From: Wuchereria bancrofti
Taxonomy: Eukaryota > Nematoda > Chromadorea > Rhabditida > Onchocercidae
Direction of reading: 5' to 3'
DNA: 64,000 nucleotides
Assembly: GCA_005281725.1 (NCBI GenBank)
Contig: SSBO01000009.1
Span: 2,520,969 to 2,584,968, forward strand
Positions 25,065 to 37,614 of the stretch are shown here, piece by piece. The first letter of the stretch is position 1. Every line of letters starts with the position of its first letter. The notes below the pieces were generated by a model. That model saw only the letters and a list, made by a program, of their open reading frames with translations. It did not search any database and was not told the origin of the DNA. The position numbers and the translations under genes were made by a program.

Positions 25065-28000
25065 ACATCTTTTCATAACATTCTTTCTCAATATCTGTTG
25101 CTGGCAAATAATCTTTCTGTGCAATGATAAATTCTTCTAATGGACAAAGGTCAGATGTTAGTGGACATCCTCGTATTAAATGTGTTATTGATTTTGGTTC
25201 ATCCGAATAAATATTTGAATAAAGAAACTGAAAGTGTAATTAATTGGTCATTAATTGAAATAAGAGAAATTCGTTAAACAAAATGAGGTCATATAATTGG
25301 GAATAAATAAGAAAATACATAAGAAAAAATTGTTCATATAATTTTAATTTTTACTCAAAACCTTCTTTTTAAAAATTATCTCAACTTATCTGAACTGAAG
25401 CAGTTGTCTTCATAAAGTAGAAGAACTAACAAACAAAAATTGATCTATTTGATATTCTAATAATAATTTTTCATCCATTAAAATATTGACTAATGGAAGT
25501 ATCGTAGCAATTTATTTCAAAAGAAAAAACCATTAAAAATTTTGCATCTAAAATTCAGTTTATCTCTTATTTTTTATTTTATTCTCAGATTTTAATTAGT
25601 AATTTTACAAATGTTAATTTTTTCTCAATCAAATAATTTCAATGACAAACTTTAACGTAAGGTTGGTTATTAAGTCGGTAAAGTTCGAAAGATAGAGTAG
25701 CACCATATTGTGGAAAATAGATATCCATATTTTGAGAATTTATTCCTAATGCGACCAATAATGCGGAAATTGTCACATCATGCTATAATTTGACATTTTA
25801 CTTCAAAAATTAAAACAAAAAAAAACTGAATTAATTTGTGAAATTTTTTTTTTAAAAAAAAGTTAATTAAATTTGGAAATTTAAAAAATTAAAAGTCGAA
25901 ATTTAAGTTTGAAACTTGCAATTTTAGATTTAAACCATAGTTCATGGTTCAGTATTTCAAATTTGCACTAAATTTTAAAGTTAATACTGAATTTGAAATA
26001 TACAGCGGATAATCCATAGAATTTGATCCGTTTGTACCAAATACATTTGCTGCTATCATTATTTAAGCATTCCCATTTCTTTCGTAATTTATCAATGATA
26101 CCATTCAGTATGGCACCTCCACGTAATCGAATTAGTCTACCGCTTGAGCCAAAATATTTTGCATTTCCAAATCTTTAATTAATTTAACATTTTAAATTAA
26201 AAAAAAACCCCAAAAATAAAATAAAATTTAAGAGCTATTAATGAGAGTTGCAACAAAATGCTAAAATGATTGCATCAAAATTACAATTTTAGTAATACAA
26301 CGAAAGGAAACTGTTAAATTTTGCGGTAATTAATTTTTCATATTTACCGATATTTCCGTATTTCCGTATACAAAGCTTTCATTTGTTCCTCAATCTCTTT
26401 TGTAAACCATTCCGGCAATTTCAAATTATGAAAACGCTGTAATTAATAAAATTGGAAATGAATTATTATGTATTATATTTATTTTCTAGCAAAAATTACG
26501 GTAAGAAATAATTGGTGTTTTGTCTATAAAATATTATTCTTTTTATTCAATTTACATATTACAGTATTATTGAAGAAAGACTTTTACAAAAAAATTATAA
26601 AGACTTAATTAATTAAATGCTAATTTGATACTTACTTCAACAATTAAGGCATCAAAAATGAAACCGAAACTATCGTTCGGTTGAAGGTTTTGATAGCCTG
26701 TCACATTTGACAAATATGCCAACAAATCCTTAATTTTATTATTTTATATATATATGCAAATTAATAAATGAAAAAACTTGTGCAAAAGATTATAATTTAC
26801 AAAAGCATAATTCTGAAAAAAAAAACATTAATTGATTAATTAATAAATTATGTAACTATCCGTGGTATATTCAAAAAATATAGAAAAGGAGAAAAATGAA
26901 AAAGATAACTAAAAAAGAGAAAAAAAAAACAAATTTGTAGTAGAAAAATTAATAAATTGAAAAGTTAACAATTTCAAAAAAAAGAAAAAAGGAAAAATTG
27001 ACCACCATGAAAACCGCCATTTGTGCAAAAATTTGAATTTAATTATGAGTAAAATTGAAGTTACGATAGATCAAATACTGCTATTATCCATTACAATTCT
27101 TTTACCTTTCATTATTTCAATTTTTTCTTCCTGTCTCCACTTTGTCACATTTCAAAAAATAATTTACCTTGTATTTTGTTGTTATTTCACGAAAATCATT
27201 ACTTTCATATCCTTCGTTTTCCAGCAGTTCTGCTCGAATACAACGATGAAATGGATTACCTGTCTAGCATAGAATATACATGAATACTTTATCATATATC
27301 ATTCAATCTATTTTAGTTATTTCAAATTTTTAATTGTTCAATAAAATTGGCATTAGTAGTAGTAATTTGCTTATTGTAATAGAAACTATTATATATTAGC
27401 ATAGTTGATATAGTCATGAAATTTGTTCATAATTCATAATTTGCTTATTGTTTAATTTAATTAATATGTAAACATTAAACAATTTAAGCACTTTAACATG
27501 TAAAAAAAAGTTGAGCATGCAGCATGCAGTGCAATACAATGTAATGCAATGCAAATTTACCTCAAATAGAAACTATCAAATAAATTCTCTTTTCCTATTT
27601 CAATTCGCTTTCTTGAATTATGACAAACGCATACATGATCACGTTTAAGTTCTATCGTATGAATGGGTATTGGTATCCAACCACGTGGCCAATTTACTTC
27701 ATCACTTTCTTTAGGATAATCTTTTCCGGCAATTCCATTCGGAAACATTCCGGCTAAAACTGCCATTGCACTTGTAATAGTTCTATTAACATCTGTACTT
27801 CGAATATATATCTATAAGAAAAATTTTCAAATTCAACTTTTCATAATTAAATTATTAATTTTTCTCCATTAAAAATTTTTTTTCCTTTCATTTAATACTT
27901 CATTTAATTGTTTAATTTTAATTTCACTAAATTAATTTTAATTAAATGCATGAAAAGATGTAAAGTGTAAATTTTAAACTTTTTCCTGTTTTTTTCTTTT

Positions 28001-28669
28001 TGCTAATTTTTTTTTTCTGAACAAAAAAATTAATTTGATAAATTTACACCTCTTTGTTGTAGTAATTTTTTGATAGAAACGGTAACGTCGAATTGATGTA
28101 TTGTTGATAGAAACGTTTTCCAACTTGAAATAGTTGTCGTATACCAATCTGTAAGAATGAAAAAGAATCTTGCAAACAATTAAATCTTATCCAAGAATAT
28201 TTTAAAAGTTTTCAAAATATTCAATTTTCTATCACAAAAAAAAAAAAATAAAAACTTTTTTAAATTAACCTCGGTAAGTTCACCAATTCCATTTGGCCAT
28301 ATTGTTTCATTGTACGGATCATTCGGATATATTATTAATGGTCCTCGATCACCATGTCTCCATAACTACCATAATTAAAAATACAACTTATTTAATTTCG
28401 ATTTAAAATATTTGAATTAATATTGATCAATTAAAATTAAGAATAGCAAAATATATGTAATGAGAAAAAAAAACGGATATACTAACAGCATGAACAAAAA
28501 TAAGTTCCGATGATTCCTGTTTCGATTGATCAATCACCGAAACTTCTCGAATTGATAAATTGGTATGATTCATCATTGTTTCTGTTCCTTTTTGCATTTC
28601 CGACGAAGCATCGATCCATTTTACAGCAAAACAATGAGAAATAATAAGGAAAATTAAAATAATTAGCAT
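25063..28669 (-). CDS. Secreted histidine acid phosphatase
   Basis: Ten exons (minus order) give about 432 residues: 28669-28487, 28365-28270, 28148-28050, 27811-27635, 27263-27168, 26728-26636, 26436-26348, 26172-26004, 25782-25651, 25227-25063. A hydrophobic signal peptide (MLIILIFLIISHCFA) opens the protein. The nucleophile motif RHGDRGP lies at about residues 64-70, STDVNRT follows in exon 4, and the catalytic HD dipeptide (AHDVTIS) is at about 335-336. These are the hallmarks of the prostatic/lysosomal acid phosphatase branch, which removes phosphate from monoesters through a phosphohistidine. NPFHRC aligns with the family's conserved Cys region. Several N-x-S/T sites suggest glycosylation. 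Secretion or lysosomal location is inferred from the signal peptide, and no transmembrane tail is seen. The exon-4 donor (GTATGC after 27635) was chosen because the alternative at 27561 breaks frame. Confidence 0.93.
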
Positions 28670-31600
28670 AAAGAATCTGAAAGAAAAGCAAAATTACTTT
28701 AAGATAAAATGAAATTGTTTATCAAATAATTATTTTTCTTTGTTATAACTTAGCCTATTAAACAGCTATCTAATTAATTATTAAGCTTTTTTACTATTTC
28801 TGAAATCAGATAAAATTGGATGCAGTGATAAAGTAGCACAGAATAACAAGTAATGTTAACAAAGATTAACATCGATGATTGATTATTTTCAATCGATCAC
28901 TTTGATTGAATTAGGAATGATTATCAATTCCCAACGATAAGCTATCATTGTCCTTTTTACTATTCAAAACTTGAAACTTTTATTTCCTTTACAAAAGTAT
29001 CATTGTATTTAGTTGTTAAAGTTTTTTTTTTTTAATATAATTTTTTATGCTAAATTTATTGTTTCTTTATAAATTGATCTATTTTGAACTAATCAAAGGG
29101 AGGAAATTCACTTAAATTTAATTTTTATTTAATTTCATTTATTTGGTTTAAAATAAACAATAAGCAATGAATGCTTTTAATAAATTTTAATAAATTCTAA
29201 TAGAATTTTACAAAATTTAATATTGCACGAGAAAACGAAAGTTGTTAATCATACATAATTGATTTTGAATTTGTTTGAAGGAGAAAAAAAGGTTATATGG
29301 CTAAGAATAGGTTATTTTGTTAATTAGTAGCATCGAATGAAATAGTATTACTTATTGTACTGCGGAAAGGAATTAATGAAATTAAATTTTTGCTCGAAAT
29401 TATTATAAAAAGATGGAATGGAATTTATCAAAGTGATTTGACAAAAGTAATTTTTGTCATTTATTTTTTCAAATTCATGATGATCGTAAAGATGAACGAA
29501 AATTTTTTGTAATCATTTTTTCAATTAAATTCAATCTCGTATTTTTTAAAACTTAAAATATGTTTAGGAATGAATAAATGTTGAAATTTAAAATAGCAAT
29601 GATCAGTAAAACTAATCAAAGAATTAAATTCAATTGAGTACAACAATACAGTTAATCGGAATAGAATAATAGAATTGGTCGTAATTTGTTTTCAGGTATT
29701 TTTTAGCTATATCAAAAATAATTTTTATCATTTCATATTGATTAAAGACCAATTCACTTATTGATTTACTAAATTAAACTTAAATTCAATTAGACTATTT
29801 ACTTTAAATTTGAATTATTAACATTTTCAGATTTGAATTTTATTTAACTTATCATTTGCTTTAGATTTCCACCTGAATCTTTTGCGGCTTCTCAAATCAT
29901 TAATATTATCAAATGATATTATCAATACTGTTATCAAATGATCAGCACTAGATTTAAAAACATCCAAAAATGTTTTTTGCTATATTCAATTTTTCGAATA
30001 TAATTCATTCATCTGTGATTATTTACTGATAGCTTAACAGAGGAAGATTATAGCATTATCAGTATTTTTCATTGGTTGTCAATTGCAATTATTCGTCAAT
30101 TATCATCCAATTTGCAATTTATTACTGCGAAATTTTAATTGATTAGTTTAAAAACATTTGAAAATTAATTTTGGCCTACAAAATGCTAATGCAACATTAT
30201 TCATAAATGTGATATGTTAGTTTTCCATAAATATTGTTAATTGTAAAAATGAAATACTTGAAATGCAATCAAATATTTTCTTCTTATTTCTTGAACTTAA
30301 TCCTGAGATTTTTCATTTTCTCACATCGTTCATCGTTTCAATTTGATATATTATCGCTTAGTCTTTTAAATTCATTTCGATATAAAATTTCTTTCTTTGT
30401 CTTTAATGCGTAAATTTTAATGATTAATTTTAAACAATGAAATTACAATAGTAAATCATATGACATCAAAAATTCAATTGTTCAATTATTTTTCTCATAA
30501 TGATAATTGATAAATTAAAAGGAAATTTTACCGAAATTTATCTTAGGTAAAAAAAGTAAAAAAAAAAAAGATAAAATTTTTGATTACAGAAATTTTATAC
30601 AAAAATTAGAAAAAAAAGAAGTATATATTGTTGAATATATGCAATATATTATCATTATCAAACAAATTATTGAAATCTTCTATATAAATTAAACAAAAGC
30701 TCACAAATTAAATTTGCTTCTTTTTTATTTTTTTTCTTTTCATTAATGCTATTATTTTCTTCATTATAACTAATTTATTTTTAAATCAACATGCATTCTT
30801 TTTTCAAATTTGCTAAAATAGCTAATTACTAATAATTAATGCAAAATAAAGGCATGAAAATAATGAAAACAAATTTTAAAATTGTAAATAATAAAAAATG
30901 TAATAAAATTCAAATATCAACAATTTATTGTTTTGATATTAGTTAAATAGAATTTATAACTTAATAATACTTTAATTGCAATAAATTTTTTGCAAAATTG
31001 TTATTAAGAAAAAAGACAGAAAATAACGACTGGAAGTGAAAATTTTGAAAAAGAAAAATGTTAAACAATGAATCATAATATGGTGTTGAATGTGATAATT
31101 TTCATTCATCTAATTAATATCTTGAAAATTATTTTTTTAATAAATACACTAAGTCTCTATGGAAATTACACATATTTAAAATGAAAGCAATAAACATTTA
31201 AAAAATGAAATAAATTTTTAAAATGAAACAAGAAAGTTATCTTATCAATTCTTGCATTATTGCACTATTGCAAAATAGAAGGAAAGATGATGCAGCAATT
31301 CGGAATTTGTTTTCCTATAAACTAAACTTACTAAATCATAACAATCACAAATCGATATTAATCGGTACTGTGTTATTTAAATTGTAAATATAGAATTACA
31401 TGCAGCTGCAAAATAAACGTTAGAATTAATTGTATAATTGAAAAACTACAGATCAATTATTAATCAATTATTGAAACTAGAATAATCTATTTTGGATTGA
31501 AATTATCAGTCAATTCATATTGCCTTATAAATTAGTGTTAATTATTGCTGTAAAATAAAATTATCCAAAACTGTTCCTGTAAAATTCATAAAAGAGTGCA

Positions 31601-34370
31601 AAATGTAGAGAATCATTTCTTACAAAATTGTTCGTTGAACATCGATTATTGAACATTAAAATTTTTTGGATAGTTTTTTTTTTTACATTTTCATTTAAAT
31701 GTTGGATAGTTTTTTTTTTACATTTTCATTTTTTTCTTTTATAATAATTTCAATAGACTAATTTTAAATAATCAAAAGAGCTGCTTTTTATTAACCCTCT
31801 TGAAATACGATCATTATATAAATTAGAAATAAAAAATAATCATCAAAAATGGTTTTGCATGGTATAATAGTCATTCGTAATTTTTAATAGTTAATTTACA
31901 TTATAAATTTTTTATCATTCAAAATGAAACATATATTAATAATGGCATAATTATTCATATTTAAATAATTGAATATATTTGATTAAATACAAAAAGATTT
32001 TTATATAAATTTAATAATATTGAATTAAAAAAGGAGTCAATCAGATAAACAGTAATAAAAAATACTAAATGAAGCAAAATGCGCAAAGCGGTAATAATCA
32101 ATTATAAAATGTAACGAGAAAGGAAAAAATGAAGCAAAGTTAAAAGGAAAAAAATGAAATAAATAAAAAATCAAAATAAATTTCTCTCTTTCTTATCACA
32201 AATTATTGCTAAACTATTCTTTTTTTCATTATTATTTTTCTATTTAACTTTTTTTCCCTCACTGTTACTACCAAATATGATGATAATATTTGTCAAAATT
32301 TGCTTAATTTCAATTCTCAATCTAATTTTAAAATTTTTATCTTTATAACTGGGAAATTCAAGAGAAAAGAAACGGTTGGTCAAAAAAAAAATTTTTTTTC
32401 TGCAAATTTGAAATAGTTTTATGGGATCAAAAATCTTCTCATCAATGATAATCCCATCCTATCACTTACATAAACAAAGCCTTACGTAAAAGTAAACAAA
32501 TGAAAAGTTAGCAAAACAAAATTGAAAAAAAGAAGCATGAAATGATAAGACAAATAATTGCTATATGTATCAATCAATAATACCGTTTACTTAAATTCTT
32601 TTTATTTACAATGTTAATTAAAATTTAAACAAAAATGAAACTTTCAATTGGAAAAATTGGATAGCATATGATGAACAGAATGATAAGAAATGAAATTTAT
32701 TTCAGATAAAATTAAACTTTATAAATGAAATTGTAAAATTTTCCAATTTATGTCATTGAGTAAGCAAATATTTGATTAATTTTCCCTTTATATACAATAA
32801 ATATGGAAAAATTTTCTTATTTGCATGCATGTAAAAAATCAAATATTTGCAATTGATGCAAATAAAAAGCAAATTGATGCAAATAATAAAAAATATTTTA
32901 TTAATCCTTTTAACTATTTAGATAAGATAAATGTTATATGAGTAAATGTAGTTGAGAAATTGGAGTATAAATTTTTGTTATCATTTTCTTCTTTTATCAA
33001 ACTTTTTTAATGAGTGATAAGATTAATGAATATTTGTAAAATAATGATTGCATGAACAAAGGAAATAATAATTAATTCATGTATTTTTATAACACAATAT
33101 TTATAGCAATTATTAATTTCATGAATTAAATGATACATTTGTTTTAATATTTATTTTATTTTTCTTAATAATATCCATTTATTTGTTTATAAATTATTTG
33201 TTTGAATTTAAAAATTCTTCAAGTTATTATTGTCATTAAAAAGTTCAATAAATTTTTGATAGCACTGAAAAATAAATGTTTGTATTTGATTATTCGTTGT
33301 TCTGAAAATGATTGATTGATTTATAAATAAATTATTTTTGTATACAGAAATTGCAATATTTTGTGGCTTTTGGATCTAAAATAATTTCATAGTTATTAGA
33401 AATAGACTTAGCTTAGCTAACAATGAGTAAAATTACGAAATGAAGAAAAATATTATCATTTTAAAATGTGTAAATTAAATATTTAACAGTGTTTTCAATT
33501 TTCAACCAATTAATCTTTTCAAGTTTCAAACAAATATTTTGATAAATTTTATCATTGCATCCTCTAGTTGCATTTTTCATTCACAAGAATTTTTACCTTA
33601 ATTAACCATCACCATTAATTAGTATTATCATATTTGTTATCATCATCTTTATCAGCCACCTATTTTCGTTATATCAAATTAAATAGACTGAATTAAATGA
33701 TTGTTTTATAATTAAACTATACCATCTTAATCCATCAGTTCCAGAATGATAAATGTTATACGATTGGTTATATCACTAAGGGTAACAGTAATAAAAGTAA
33801 TAAGTAATAAGCAAATTATTTAATAAACTATAAATTAAAAAATTGAATATTCACTTTTTTTTTCGATTATATTCATATATCAATTGGAAAAGTCATTTTA
33901 AAACATTGTATTGTCTCATTTAATAGAATTTATATGATCTCAACAGGAAAAAAAAGACTAAAATTCCTATGAATTAAAAATGAAGCATGCAAATTCACGT
34001 AGACCTTGAAAATAATGGCAAATCTTCATGATTTATATCTTTGGAGTTTTTTATTCAAAACAAGTTTCCCGAAATTTGTTTCCACTTTTTTTTCCTTGAG
34101 AATAATAATTTTTAGTGACAGGTTAAACTTTTAATTACAGAGCGAACAATCATCCGTCCCATACAGCTCTCTTCTAAAATTTTAAAATGTTATCTTTTAA
34201 TGATTCGATCTGTTTGCTTTGAATTTTTCAAATTCATCACAGATATTATATTTTTACTTCAAATTATTGATCCATCAGTTGATGGAAGGAGTAATGCCTT
34301 GATTATAAACGGAATTGTATATGTATTTACGACATATTTTCCATATTTCTATTTTTGAAGTTAAGCTATT

Positions 34371-34406
<36 letters not shown>

Positions 34407-35154
34407 AAACATGTCATTGTATGTTTAAAATAAAATAAAAGTACAAGTACAAACGATATGGCAAATAAATGATACTATACAAAAAGAATAAATAAATGAG
34501 GTGAACAAATGAAGTGACAGTGGATGAAAGAATTTGATTTGGAATGAAATTCTCAAACAGATTTATCATCATCCATTGTTAACACAGCAAGCACTTTTTT
34601 TTTCATGAAAATATTCAAAATACCAATGAAAATTATAAATTCTTGCCATATATCTTAATTGAAAATGAAAACTTCATCATTCTTTTGTTTATCACTTGCA
34701 GATTATTAGTTTAAAATGAATTCGATTTGTACTTAACACTATTCATTTGTCGATCTCATGTCAACAAAGGAAAGAAAAAAAAAAGAAAAACCAAAAGTAA
34801 AAAATATAAGTATCATTTACTAATTCTGCTGAAAAGTATTTTGAAAGTAATTTTAATAACTTTTTTATGGAAATCAGAAATTTTTGTCCTTTAAATGCTT
34901 TTTTATTGTGGAGTACAGTGTTTGTGTTAACAGATGAATTTAAAACGATAACGATTAAAAAAAATATGAATATTTCAATCAAACTAAAAAAAATCCGCAA
35001 ATTATTTGACCGTGAAACCAAAGAGAATAAATTCGAGAAGGGAAATTTTGCCTATCCAAAAGTCTGACAATGATTTCAAAGGTCACTGCTAGTTTCAAAG
35101 AGTTTTTCATGACTGAAAAATACACAACGACCATTAATAAAACGAACATTTCAT
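28670..35154. other. 6.5-kb gene-free AT-rich region
   Basis: No exon with usable splice sites and protein-like sequence was found on either strand. The open stretches are Lys/Asn/Ile/Phe-rich by composition only. It contains an A33 homopolymer at 34372-34404 and a small local duplication around 31668-31735 (TGGATAG plus poly-T plus ACATTTTCATTT, twice). The promoter of the acid phosphatase should lie at its left end and the 3' UTR of PEX14 at its right. Confidence 0.55.
34372..34404. repeat. Poly(A) homopolymer, 33 bases
   Basis: Uninterrupted A run after a C at 34371. No adjacent retroposed coding sequence or target-site duplication was seen, so I do not call it a retroposon tail. Confidence 0.95.
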
Positions 35155-35437
35155 CTACGAATCACAATTAGAATCATTTTTCTCTGCTTGAGTACTATCA
35201 TCAAGTTCCTCTGCCGGTGCTGATTTCTCCTCCGAGTGTCCACTTGTCTCTTCCGAGTGTCCGTTATGGGATGAATTAGTACATCTGAGTAGATCGAATT
35301 TGAAATTTTTCAAATTTTTTTTAATTCTAGATTTCAAAACCCTGATGCTATTGATTCTGTACGAATAATACGATGCTATATTGAAGGAAGAAAAGAAAAA
35401 ATGCTAAAAACTATCTTTTATTATTTATTTACTATTA

Positions 35438-35474
<37 letters not shown>

Positions 35475-37614
35475 CTGATCTAAATAAAACTGATTTAAAA
35501 ACACAGAATATTAGAAGGATAAGTATAATGAGCAGAAAAAACTTGGTAGAGAGAAAAATGTTAATAATACTTAAAGTTTGGTAAAATTTACTCAACATTT
35601 TAATGTCTCAAAGATGACTTCTGACTTCAATTGCTATACACTTACTCGCTTGGATCCTCAGTTCGTAAGAATATACGAGAAGTTATTGCGGTACGCTTTC
35701 TAGGTAATGTTCGAATCAATGGTAGTTGTTCCTTGCTCACAAGCATTGCGCTGATTTTCTCAATACCTTTATGTATGTCATCAAGTTGTGATGCTGTAAA
35801 AAGCACTAACTACCTTTGAGTAGCTATGATGAAAAAGAATGAAAAATATAAATTTCTGATATAAAAATATACATATAAAAGGCTGGAAAATGAAAAACAA
35901 AAATTTTAACTTGAAATGAAATGAGAATTCAAAATAATGAGAAATAAAGTTTCAAAAATGAAACGCATTAAAGCACAGATAATCTAAAGTAACTCATATC
36001 CAGAAGTAATAAGTTCACAGTACTTCCAATTACCATTGAAAATTTAAGTTTTAGAAAAATTTTTGAAATATTTGGAAAAAAAGCTCACAAGTAATACCGC
36101 TTTGAAACAAAATACGATCCGTAATATTTTGTTTATCAATAACTGTCTGCAATTTTAGAAGCAATTCGGTGGTTACATCTTGCATCATTCCTTGCATCTC
36201 ATTCATCTGTAAGAATCAAAATACTTCAAAAACGGAACCAGCGTGAAAAAAATAACAAACAAATTTAAAATCTTGCTTTTTTTTATTTAAAAACTAAATT
36301 AAAACACATATTTATTCAAAAGTACTTATGTTTTAATGGTGACAAGAATTCATAAATTAAATTATTACTGATTAAATGAAAACATTCATAAATGAACTGC
36401 TATTGTTAATGAAAAAATCTGGCCTATTCGTTTTTCAATTAAGTTTATATTTTCTAAGATTTTTTGAAAATGTTAATAATGTTAACTATCAAAAGTGTTC
36501 CTCAAATAATGTCCTTCTTTTTAATGATTTTACCTTAACAAAACTATCAAACATTCAAGAACTGTTATTATTATCTAATGTACTTTCTAGCCTAAGATTC
36601 AATAATGTTTTTCGATAAAGTTTTGTCGAAATTCTTGATTCTAAATCTAGAAATTTCCTGATTTAGTTTTATTAAAAATAAAAGATAAACTTGGAAACAA
36701 ACTTTTTCTTCGATCATATGAACCCTTTTGTCAAACGGTTCCGGAATATTAAAAAAACGTGGTAAAATGTATGAACGTAACAAATGCCAACCAGCATATG
36801 AAAAACCCGTAATAATCATTGCATATTTTGTTAAGCGTAGCAAAGTATTAACTCCTGATGATTTAGTTGATAAATCATACGAAATACCAGATGTAACCGT
36901 ATGCCCCATTGCTGTATTATTGATATTCTATAAGTAATAATGAAGTAATAACATGAATAAAATTGGCGCACAAAAATCTTAGTTAAATAGAAAATTAGAC
37001 AATTAAAAATTAATTTGGATGATAAATAATGTGAAGAGTAAATAACCGACTATATCATCAATAATAGTAGCAGTACTATCAATATCAATATTATACTACT
37101 AATAGATCGATCTATTTTATGCCAATTATAATGGCGCCATATTATTGATCAAAAGAAATACTTCATTCTTCAAATAGCGATATCATTGGCAATAATTATT
37201 ACTTCCTTATTAACAAAATTTCTTATGTTTAATAGTATAATCTTAGAGTGGTAACAACTAAATTTATTTACTGCTACACTTTTATCATTATATATCAAAT
37301 AAGATATTATCAATATAAAATATGAAATTAAAGGAATTAAACAGTAAAAGTTAGCTTTCGAAACTATCCACCCAAATATCTTGCTGTAGTGGTAATCCTT
37401 TCATTGCTTCATTAATTTCATCTTCTCGTATACCCTTTTGAAGTAGGAATTGTTTTTGTTGCAGCAGAGGTGTTTGTTGAATTTTTGGTATCATCATGAA
37501 ACGTCGTGCCATATCCACCATTTCAGGTCGAACCATTTCAACAGATTTTGCCTCATATCCTATCACAGTTGCGTCTTTTTCGTCAGAAATTTTGCCTTTC
37601 TGATCATCGCTCAT
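35155..37614 (-). CDS. pex14: PEX14 peroxisomal docking protein homologue
   Basis: Five exons (minus order) give about 308 residues: 37614-37372, 36927-36703, 36206-36098, 35793-35646, 35356-35155. Residues about 29-72 form the conserved PEX14 N-terminal helical domain (A-R-R-F-M ... TPLLQQKQFLLQKGI ... DEINEAM), which binds the PTS1 receptor PEX5 and PEX19. A hydrophobic segment (about 113-131, LTKYAMIITGFSYAGWHLL) is the expected membrane span, followed by a Gln/Glu-rich stretch with coiled-coil character in exon 3. The C-terminus is acidic and Ser-rich, with a short repeat GHSEETSGHSEEKS. Role: docking of cargo-loaded receptor at the peroxisome membrane. The first donor is not canonical (TGG then GTGGAT at 37371) and is the weakest junction; the exon otherwise runs to a stop at 37351. 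Confidence 0.9.
35433..35471. repeat. (ATT)n microsatellite in a PEX14 intron
   Basis: About twelve ATT triplets with one interruption, inside the intron between exons 4 and 5 of the PEX14 gene. Confidence 0.9.

Noticed and set aside
34372..34404. Poly(A) run as a retrotransposon or processed-gene tail
   Set aside because: No coding remnant, poly(A) signal in position or target-site duplication next to it.
35631..35819. 62-residue plus-strand open frame
   Set aside because: Antisense shadow of PEX14 exon 4, which has matching splice sites on the minus strand.
36376..36618. 80-residue plus-strand open frame
   Set aside because: Antisense to the PEX14 gene, low-complexity Leu/Phe/Asn composition, no splice context.
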